From assembly GCF_047511655.1 (NCBI RefSeq), contig NC_133398.1:56270638-56334637 (forward strand): a DNA stretch of 64,000 bases, read 5' to 3'. The translations under genes were made by a program, and so were the position numbers. This stretch comes from Castor canadensis (lineage: Eukaryota; Chordata; Mammalia; Rodentia; Castoridae). Shown piece by piece: positions 27,801 to 39,300 of the stretch. The stretch's first letter is position 1, and each line of letters begins with the position of its first letter. The notes beneath the pieces are model-generated. The model ran no database searches. It was given only the letters and a program-made list of their open reading frames with translations, and was not told the DNA's origin.

Positions 27801-30800
27801 CTAATTAAGATAATTAGACCTAACAGACATACATACACAGAATGCCCCACACAACAATAATCTTTAAGTGCACATGTACCACTCTCTAGGACAGACCACC
27901 AAGTCTTTAAAAAAAAAAAATTAAATCATAAAAAGTATCTTTTCTAATCACAACTGAGTAACACTAGAAACAAAACAAATGATAACAAAAACCCTTCATA
28001 AAACAACTAATGTGTCATAGAAAAAAACAAAAGGGAAATTAGGAAATACTTTAAAACAAATGAAATTTTGGAGATGCAGGATAAGCAGTGGTAAGAAGAA
28101 AATTTATCTGTAGACACCTATGTCAATAATTTAACTACATGTTAAGGAGCTAAAGAAAAAAAAGAACACACTAAAGCTAAGGTATCAGAAAAAAAGGAAA
28201 TAATACAGATTAAATAATCTATTTTTATTTATTATTTATCTATAAATAGAAAAGTTAAAAACAAAAGATGGTTCTTTGGAAACATCAAATTTGACATACT
28301 TGCTGATTGATTAAAAAGGCTTAAATTACTAAAATAAGAAATAAAAGCAGACATCACCGATTTTACAGAAAGAGGATTAAAACTATGAATTACTGTATAC
28401 CAAGAAATTGGATCACCTAAAATGAAAGGACAATTCTAGAATGTACAAATTTACAAACTGACTAAAGAAAAACAGAAAATCTTAACAGACCTGTAAGTAA
28501 GGAGATTGAATCAGTAGTGAAAAACCACTTATAAAAAGCCCAGGACCTGATGACTTTACTAGATGAATTCTACCAAACTATCAAAGAATTTATACTAATG
28601 CTTCTCAAACTCTTCCAAAAAACCGGAAAAGTAATGATCTTCCTAACTTATTCTATGAGGACAGCGTTATTCTGACACCACAGAAAAAGACAACACAACA
28701 CGATAGGCCACAACCCCTTATGAACATGAATGCAAACAGCCTCAACAAAATACTTGCAAACCAAATTCAGGATTATATAACAAACAAGTGGGGTTTGTCC
28801 TCAGAATGCAAGAGTACATTAACATTAGTAAGTCAGTCAATACAATAAACCATGCTACCAAAATGATGGGAGAAAAATATCTCAATTGATGCAGAAAAGG
28901 TTTACAAAAGCCCAGTGCCAGAGGCTCACACCTGTAATCCTAGCTACTCAGGAGGCAGAGATCAGGAGGATTGCAGTTCAAAGCCAGCCCAGGCAAATAA
29001 TTTGTGAGACCCTATCTCGAAAATACCATCCCAAAAAAGGGCTGGTAGAGTGTCTCAAGGTGTAGGCCCTGAGTTTAAGCCCCAGTGCCTTAAAAAATAA
29101 AGAAAAAGAAAAGGTCTATAGAATCTGACAAACGCTTTCAAGATAAAAACATTAAATAAGTTAGGAATAGATAGGAACTTCATCAACATGATAAAGATTA
29201 CCAAAAAAAAAGAGCTAACATCATACTTGATGGTGAAAGACTGAAAACTTTTCCCGATACCAACTAGACAAGTGTGCACTTTTACCACTCTTATACATGG
29301 TATTGGAAGTTCTAGCCAAAGGAATAAGGAAGGATGGGAGGAAAGGTAACTTAGTATGTCAAAATCCCAAAGAAACTTACAGATTCAATGTAATTCCTAT
29401 CAAAATCCCAATGGTAGTGTTTTGCAAAAACAGAAAAACCCATCTTAAAATTTCTATGGAATTTCAAGAGACCTGAATAGCCAAACAATCTTGACAAAGA
29501 AAAACAAATTTGGAAGATTCATATTTTTTAATCTGCATCTATTAAAACAGTGCAGTTCTGGTGTAAGAATGGAGATACAGATGAACGGAATAGAAAGGAG
29601 GTACTATAGTCAACTGACTTTGGACAAAGATGCCAAGAATATTTAAGGTGGCCTTTTCAAACAAGACACAGTGAAACACACTGAAAACTGTTAAACAATA
29701 TGGGGTAGGGGGAGAAGGGGAGGAAGAGCAGTGGAGGGGGTTAGAATGATTTAAGCACAATATATTTACAGGTAAAATACCAAGGCAAAATCCCCACTTA
29801 ACAACTAACAGACACCTAAACAATGAAGGAAAGGAAATTAAAACAAGTCATCTAAAAGGGAAGGCACTAATGGGATGGGGAGAGTAAATGAAGATGGTAA
29901 AGGAGGGTGAATATGGTTGATGTACTTTCTATACAAGTATGAATATGCAACACTGAAGCCTGTTGAAGTCATTTTAAGAAGGGAATGGGGTCGTGAGGGA
30001 GAACAAACAAGATGTAAGTATGAGCATGCTCTTAGGTATCAGGACTAAATTTATGGCATCAAGATTTCAAGAAGTACTTAGCTTATGACAGACTCTTAAA
30101 AATATGTTTAGGAGCCAGGAATCAGTGGCTCATGCCTGTAATCCTAGCTACTCAGGAGGCAGAGATCAGGAGGATTGCAGTTCTAAGCAAGCCTGTGCAA
30201 ACAGTTCATGAGTCCCTATCTTGGAAAAAGCTCTTCACAAAAAAAGGCTGGTGGAGTGGCTCAAGGTGTAGGCCCTGAATTCAAACCCCAGTACTGAAAA
30301 AAAAAAAAAAGTTTTAGGGGCTGAATATGTAACTCAATGGTTAAGTATTTACCTAGCATTCATGAGGCCCTGGGTTCAATCCCCAATCCTGGAAAAAAAA
30401 ATGTGTTAGTGATGGCTTAATTAACCATGCATGTTTGAAAATAAGAAAACAATACAGAATCTTAAAAGAAAACCAGAAAGTTGAGCTTTTCCACAAATGA
30501 TGCTGGGGAAAATAAACACCTACATGCAAAAGGATTATGGTGAGCCCTCATTTTATATCATATAAAAATAACTAAAGCTAGATCAAAGATCTAACTTACA
30601 AACTAAAATCATAATACTCAGAAGAAAACAGAGGAGAAAAATCTGCATGGTACTGTACTTGGCAATGTTTTAAACATAATACCAAAAACACAGACAACAA
30701 AAGAAAAATAGATATACTGGACTCCCATCAAATTAGAAAACTTATAAATATCAAAGGACACCAAAAGAGTGAAAAACAACCAGCCCATAGACTGGAAGAA

Positions 30801-33800
30801 AATACTTTCAAATCATAAATATGGTAAATAGGTCTAATATCCAGAATATAAAAGTTCTTAAAAACATGTTTTTCAAAGAAAACATACAAATAACCAATAA
30901 TTAAATGAAAAAGATGTTCAGTATCACAGGTCATTAGGGATATGCAAATCAAAACCACAGTGATACTATTTTATATCCACTAGGATGTTTATTATAAACA
31001 AACAGAAAATATGTTGAAAAGGATATGGAGAAATTAGAACCTCATGCATTGCTAATGGGAATGTAAAATAGTACAGCTTTTATGGAAGACAGCTAAAGCT
31101 AGATCTTGAATTAGTACATGACCCAGGAATATACCCAAAAGCATTGAAAACAGGAATTCAGATACCTGCATGCCAATATTCACAGCAGCAATATTCATAA
31201 TAGCCAAAAGGTGAAAAAAACTCAAATGTCCATAAAGACTAAACAAAATGTGGTATATTCATAAAATACAATATTATATTCAGCCACAGAAAGGAATAAA
31301 CCTTTAAAACGTTACACCAAGTTCAAAAAAAAACACAAAAAAACTCCCAAGTATTACATGATTGCACTTACACAAGGTTAGAATAGGCAAATTAATACCA
31401 ACAGAAAGTAGTACAGAGGTTACCAGCGAATGTGAGAGGAAGACTGGTGAGTTACTGCTTACTGTACGTAGAATTTGTGATAATGAGAAAGTTCTAGAAA
31501 TAGTGCTGATGGCTACACAGCACTGTGAATGTACATGATGCCATTTTATTAAACACTTAAAAACAGCTAACATGGTCATGTAAATTCTACCACAATGAAA
31601 TAAAAAACTGAGAGAGATAATAGCTGCCCTTATATTCTATGAAGTACTCAGCAGACAATCTGACATACTGTCGGTTCTGAACCTACCATGCTAGCTCCTC
31701 ATTCCTCAATACTCATTTTAACTGTTTCTTAGGGTTTTACAGGAGATAATGGATTAGGATTAAGTAGATTGAAGGAGAATCAGAAGCAGACCAAAAAGCA
31801 GAAACAAAGACCAGGAACAAGGTAGTGAAAAGGCATAAATTTAGCTTAATACTGACATCAAGACATAACTAAGCAAAGCTAAAGGCAGAGATCTGAAAGC
31901 CAAATACATGGTCACTTGAGTTCTGTTGAGTTATCTTCTCAAATAGTTCTCAGTCAGTAACACTCGTCAGTGTTTACTGTTTGATGGAAAACTAGTGAAA
32001 AAGATGAGGATCTTACCATCTCATAAGCAAATGTTTCTTGTCTGCAGACACGATCTATGGTGATGGTTTCTTCCCGATGTTCCAAGAACCTCTTTCTAAC
32101 TCTGTGGTAGATACATGAAAAAAAAAAATCAAAGTTCAATGTTCTTTACTGGGGTCAAAAACATCTTCAATACTTAAATGTTTTTTGGCAGTTCTGGGAA
32201 TAGAACCCAGAGACTCATGTGTCAGGTAAGCAGTCTACTGAGATATACCTCCCAGCCCAGATATTTAACTTTTTGGACTAATTTTAGACTTGAAGGAAAG
32301 TTGCAAAAAAACAGAGTTCCCTCATGTCTCTTGCCAGTTTCCCCTAAATTACTCTTACCTGATTTAAAGGATCGATCTCTAAATACAGCCCCAAGAAAGG
32401 TAAATTTACAGCTAAGAGCCAGTGAGTTATACCTAGCATACCTTTCTTACATGAAGCAGCATATGCTTTAGGGCTTTACTTCAGTTGTTAGTATGTCACG
32501 GAAATCACTGAGTTCATCCTTCCTCATCCTTTATACAGCTACGGATATTCCACTGTGCACTTCTCATTTGTGTTGAATACCCTCCTACATGTGTGTATTT
32601 AAGGTATGTCAAATATTTTGCAAGCTGGGAATGAGTGGTACATACTTAATAGTTCTAGTACTCTTGAGGCTAAGGCAGAGGATTGCAAGTTCAAGGTCAG
32701 CCTGGGCTACATAGTAAGACCCTAAGGAAAAATAAATCACAATTGCAAACAATGCTATAATGAGTATCAACATACTTATGTATTTTCTTATTGTTAGAGG
32801 TATATTTTTAGTATATATTGCTACAGGTGGGAGTGCCAAGTCAAAAGGTATGTGCCTATGTAGTTTTGTGTTATGTGTTACAAACTTCCCCTAGAGAAGT
32901 GTCATATTATTGTGTGTGCTAAGAGCATTATATATTAATGTTTAGTCTTCTGGGGCTGGGAGCAGTAGTGCATGGCTGTAATCTCAGCTACTGGGGAGAC
33001 AGAGGCAGGACTTCAGTTTGACACCAGCCCTGGCAAAAAGATGCTATTTCAAAAACAAACAAGGCATGGTGGTACACACTATAATCCCATGGGAGGTGGA
33101 GGCAGGTTTAGTTTGAGGCCAGGCCAGGCAAAGGTAGTTTGAGATCCTACCTGAAAATAAACTAAAAGTAAAAGGACTGGGGGCGTGGCTTAACTGGTAG
33201 AGCATTTGCCTAGCAAGCACAAGGCCCTGAGTTCAATTCCCAGAACTGCAAAAATGCTTAATCTTCCCACCCAAGATCAAGGAGTATCTTTCAATTTGTT
33301 CAAGTGTCCTTACAAATCTTTCAGGAATGTTTTAAAATTTTCCAGAGTTTTCATACATTTTATATTGAACTTATTCCTAAGAACGTAGTCTTCTTTTTGG
33401 CTGAGGTAAATGAATTCTCTCTACTATTATGTCCTTGAGTTTTTTTTTTTTTTTGGAACACATGAAATCTACTAATTTTTATTTTCCACTTTTGCATCCT
33501 GCTATTTCTCTAAATTCTTTTGTTTGTGTTAATTGTAGCATTAATTTCTTTGGAATTTTCTAGCTATACTCATCTCATCTACAAACAGTTTTTATTTCAT
33601 CTACTCTTATGCCTCTAATTGACTTCTGTAAATTGCATGGCTGATACCTGCAGGACAATGTTGCAAAGTAGTAGAGACAGCAGGCATACTTGCTTATTTC
33701 AGATCTTACCATAAATACCTGTGTTGCTTCTCAAATTCAGATACTTACTTTACAACTAGGTCTCGTGTATTTTATTTATTTATTTACTTTTTTGTGGAAC

Positions 33801-36336
33801 TGGGGTTTGAACTCAGGGCTTTACGCTTGCAAAGCAGGCCCTCTACCACTTGAGCCACTCCTCTAGTCCATTTTGCTCTGGTTACTTTGGAGATTGGTTT
33901 CATGAACTATTTGTCTGGGCTGGCCTCAAACAGCAATCCTCCTGATTTCAGCCTCCCAAGTAGCTAGAATTACAGGCGTGAGCCACTGAGGCTTCCAATT
34001 TCTATTTCATTTGAGTGTTTAATCAGTGTTGAACTTTTTAAAAACTCATCATCTCTGGAAATAATCAAATGATTTATTCCTTAGATTTATTAACAAGGTG
34101 TATGATTTTAATAGATGTGTTCATTTTGAACCAACCTTCCATTCCTGGAACAAATCCACTTGGTAACAGTTTAGTATCGTCTTAATATGGTGTTGGATAC
34201 TCTGGTATCTTGTGTGTTGAGGAATACTGGTATCAAGTTTTCTTTTATTTTACTGTCCCTTTCTAATTTAAGAATCAATACCATGTTTGCTTCCTGTTTG
34301 TGCTAGTTTTTGTTTCTTCAAGGCCCTGGACTGTTGGGAGTATATGTGTGCATTTTTAAATTTTATTTTATTTACTTATTGTTTTGTAGTATTAGAAATT
34401 GAACCCAGTACTAGAAATTGATGTGGTAAAGCACTTGAGCTACACCCAGCCCTTTTGTTCTATATTTTGTTTTTGAGATAGGGTCTCACTTAACTTTGCC
34501 AACTTTGCCCAGGGCTGGCCCAGAACTTGAGGTCCTCTTGCCTCTGCCTTCTGCTCCACCTCTGGAGTAGCTGAAACTACAGGCATGTACCACCATGCCC
34601 AGCTATTTGGTCTTTGAATGTTTCCATTCTCCTGATGTATTTTTTAGTCTTTTTGAATCACGCTTTTAGATGCATTTCTTGTCTTCACAAGGTTTCTCCT
34701 TTATAAGTCTATTTTAATAGGTCTCCCTTGTCCTTAGTTACCTATGTTCTTACTGAACCTTTTATTATCTGTTTTGTCAGGGATTTTTTTTTTTCTCTCA
34801 GTATTATTTAAAATCCATGTATTGCCCACACCTTAGCCTCTTTTCTCCTATCTTTTTAGTTATAATATTATACTGTCATAATACATACTCACCCCCAGCC
34901 TCACCTTTAATCTTTTTGCTGAAAATTTCTGAGTCTCATCAATTGGTTAGTTGAGGCTCACCTCTAGTCTTTCCTCAAAGATAGCTGGTGGATGCAGAAA
35001 TGACCCATATTCTTGTGTGTTGAAGAGAATATTTTTCTATAAAGTCTTGAAATTGGAAGGACATTTCTTACCTCACACCTTCAATGAGTTTTTAAAACAA
35101 TGCTACATTATAGCCTTGCTTTGTATGTCAGCTTTGCAACATCTGATACTTTTTTAAGTTTGCCTTCCCAGGTTATCTGCGCTTTTTGCCTGGAAGCCTT
35201 GATCATTTTATCCTTACCTCTGAAATATGACAGATTTACTAAGCAATGTCTCAGACTGATAATTCTAGATTAATTTTTCCAGGTACTCTGTGAAACTTTC
35301 ATTTTATGAAGTTAGCTTTTTTTCCACTTCTAGAAATTTTTCTTAGATTATACTTTATGTAAAAATTCTGTTCCACTGCTTCATCTTCTTTCTTCAGGGA
35401 CTTTGATAATTTCAATATTGTATCTTTTTTTGGGGGGTTGAACTCAGGGCTTCTCCCTTGCTAAGCAGGCACTTGACTGCTTGAACCAATCCTTTTTGCT
35501 CTAGTTATTTTAGAGATAGGGTCTTACTTTATGCCCAGACCAGCCTGGACTGCAATTCTCTTACTTTTAGGCTTCCTGCTATAGCAGGGATGACAGGTGC
35601 ATACCACCATGCCCAGATTTTTTTCCACTGAGATGGGGTCTTCCAAACTTTTTTGCCTGTGCTGGCCTGGAACCATGATCACATCCTCCCACATAACTTG
35701 GATGATAGGCATGAGCCACCATGCCCAACTACTGGTTGAAATGAGGCTCTCAAAAACACTTGCCCCAGCTGGCCTCACATGGCAAGCTCCCCAGGTAGCT
35801 ACAATTATAAGCTTGAGTCATTGGTGCCTGGTATCATTTTACTTTTTCTTCATGTCGTTTTCAATTTTCTTGGTTGTTCTTCTGCCTTCCTTCATTGCCT
35901 CTTATTAAATTTCTGTTTGAGTCTATTCTTCCTTGAGTCTCTCATAAATTTTTCATTTATGAGGTATTTGTTGTCTTTCTTTCTTTCATTCCATCAATTC
36001 TTCATTAATTTTTTTCTTTTCTTCAACATTTATACTTAGTTTTAAGTTTTCTAATCTCAGGGTTGTTTTTTGCCCTCAAATGCTTGTTTGGGTATATTCA
36101 ACTCTGTTTGGAGTGTAGACATAGCTTTTCTCCTGTCCCCTGGTTATTTTCTGGGAAGAAGGAAGCTAGTTTTCCAAGTGGATCTATATAAACAATTATT
36201 TTCTGCAGTAAGTTCTCTTTGGATTTTATTTCATCTTGGGAGCTGTGGTAGTAGTAGTTTACAAGATTCCCAATTTAATGGTGCTCTTTTCTGTCATTCT
36301 AGCAAAGCCCAGGAATATTAGTTGGGGGGGGGGGGT

Positions 36337-36390
<54 letters not shown>

Positions 36391-39300
36391 TACTGGGGTT
36401 TAAACCCAGGGCCTACACCTTGAGCCACTCCACCAGCCCTGTTTCATTATGTGTTTTTTCCAGGTAGGGTCTTGTGACCTGTTTGGCTGGCTGGCTTCAA
36501 ACCACTATCCTCCTGATCTCTGCCTCTTGAGTAGCAAGGATTACAGGCATGAGCCACCAGCACCCAGCTTAAAGTTTAGTTTTTAAACATTGTTTGTGGT
36601 TGTTTTGGTCATGGAATAAGAGTTGTGAGTCCTTTAACTTCATGGCTCTTTTTCTTGCTAGACTATAAAGTTCCCCCTTTTATCTCTTAAGTGGTATATA
36701 CTGGACCAATAAACAGTGCTTTATTGGTCACAGAAAGGAGTGGGATGGGAAGAATAACCAACTGAAATTGTTATGGATTAAAAGTAAGGGTGTTGAATTT
36801 TTTGGGAAACACATACATTTTAGTAGCACTATTACAGTAGTAACAATTCACTTTCCAATCCCCAGGAACTAAAACCTTCAGTTTGGGGCAGGGAGAGTGG
36901 CTCAAGTAGTAGAGTGCCTGCCTAGCATGCAGTGCCCCTGAGTTCAAACCACAACAAATAAATAGTAAAAACTTCAGTTTTAAGTAGTAGAAAAATGTGT
37001 AAGTACTAAAGATAACTTATTTAGCTTGCTATGGATTAAATAGCTTGCATGTATCAAAGAATCAATCTTGCAACTACCTGATAAATATTAGCTCCTTCAT
37101 TAGATAAGGGAAAGAGTGTCAGAAACTTTTTTTATGTCAATAAAATGACTACATGCTTAGATTTTGTTTTTATGTTTATGTTAAGTTTTGGGAAACAGAA
37201 AGCACAGAAATATAGATTCAGGTGTTTACCAAAAGTCTAATGCTTATGGGATCATTAAGATTTATATTAGCTATGTTTTAAATATAATAGGTTCACAGTG
37301 CATTAGAACAATCTCAGTGAGGAATACCCTGACTCTTTTCCATTATTTTACATATATGCATAAACATATGAGTGGGATATAGAAAGGGTAGAATTAACAA
37401 TGATAGGTCACAGGTGAGGTGGTATAAAATCAGTGGGGCACAAAATGAAAGTTTTAAATTTCACTATTACATGAACAATTTCTCTGTAGTATTCATAGCC
37501 ATCATAGAGTATGGCTTTTCAAAATGTAGATGGTACATTGGAACTGTCAGTGAACTACATGTTATCCAATCTGTACAGAAAATGAGAGTAAGCATTTAAA
37601 AATTTTTAATTTTCTATCTATTGGATTTCATAGTATTAAAATTTTAGATATATTATATTTGTTTTTAAACTCCACTTTTCTAGTAATTCATTTTTCTAGT
37701 ATTTTACAAAAGTATGGATCTGTCAGCTGGGCACCAGTGGCCCATGTCTGTAATCCTAGCTACTTGGGAGGCAGAGATCAAGAGGATCTCAGTTCAAGGC
37801 CAGCCCAGGAAAATAGTTCAAGAGACCCTATCTCCAAAAACCAAGAGCAAAATGGACTGGAGGTGTGGCTCAAGTGACTGAGCTGCTGCTTTGCAGGTTC
37901 AAAGCCCTGAGTTCAAACCTCAGACCCACCCACCAAAAAAATTTATTTTTATAGATATATATATAAAATGTATATATGTCTGTCAAAGATTAAAAATGAA
38001 AAAAACAGATGTTGGAGTGGCTCAAGCAGTAAAGAGTGCCTGCTTAGCAAGCATGAAGTCACTTGAGCCACCCCATCAGTCCAACAAATGGTCCTCTACC
38101 TTTAACAGTACCAGAGTATTTAGCTTGCACCCAAAGTAAATTAGCTTTGCCTTTATAAAAACACATTAAAAAATGAACACAAACAGGGGCTAGTGGAGTA
38201 GCTCAAACAGTAAGAACACCTGCCTAGCAAGCGTGAGGCCCTGAGTTCAAACCCTAGTGCCACCAAAAAATAAAATAAAATAAAAAATGAACACAAATTT
38301 GAAATGCATTGGTTCTTTCAGCTTATATGTCAATTGTAATTTTCCTATGTAGGAGAATGATGCTTTTAAGAGCTACATGCTGATATATTTAGGAGTAAAT
38401 TATCATGGTACCTGCAACTTACTGAATTATCAGCAAAAAAAGACACACAGCTACACCCCTTATCCCATACTCACATAGCTAAAGCAAATATGGTTAAATG
38501 TGAACAATGGTTGAATTCAAGTGGTGGGTATATGTATAACAATACTATACCTTTCAACGTTTTGAAATACAATGTGAAAAAATGTTTAAATAAGTAGGCT
38601 GGCAGTGTAGCTCATGATAGACGGCATGGTTAGCATGTGCCAGGCTCTGGTTTTAATCCCCAGCACCAAATAGTAAATTAAATAGCTGGGTGCTGGTAGC
38701 TCACGCCTGCTAACCCTAGCTACTGAGGAGGCAGAGATCAGGGACACATAGTTTGAGAGACCATATCTCGAAAAAACCCATCACAAAAAAAAGGGCTTGT
38801 GGAGAGGCTCAAGTGGTAAGAGTGCCTGCCTTGCAAGTGTAAGGCCCTGAGTTTGAACCCCAGTACCACCAGTCATTCAGTAAACATCATATAACAAAAG
38901 CATACATACCCCAAAGTCACCAAGTCAGTATCCTCTGGGATGACTTCTGGATCCTCACCTTCCTCAAGGCATTTCAGTTTATCAATGCTAAAACAAAAAA
39001 GGAAAAGCAAGATTTTGGGGTGAGCCATGAATCTTGTCAACAGTGAGTCAGAGCTTGTCCTAAATACACTAGTGAATAATTAAGAAGTCAGATGAAGTCC
39101 TACAGGCGGCTCAGAGGAGGGCAGAACTCGAGGCAATGGTTTCTGTGCAGGTATTTTATAATGGAAAGGATATATGGCCGATTGAAGACGGCCAGTAACT
39201 GTTCAATGGAGAAAAAGAGCATTATCTTGTTTTTATATTTTTACTTCACATACGGCACTTTAGGGAAAAATTTCAGTAATGGTATACCTAAGAGAACTCC

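Larger units (their letters stand above)
27389..31620 (+). mobile_element. Ancient L1, + strand, ORF2 region to 3' end, with SINE insertions
   Basis: Text follows L1 ORF2: endonuclease part (27410-27520), RT part around 28530-28600 (aggacctgatgactttacta ... gaattctaccaaac), and C-terminal part 30470-31300 (atgctggggaaaataaacac; agcaatattcataatagcc), ending about 31610. Every frame is full of stops. Interrupted by SINEs at 28910-29100, 30113-30312 and 30316-30400. 29860-30100 looks like a separate 3'UTR-type insert. It fills much of SNAPC3 intron 3. Confidence 0.7.
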
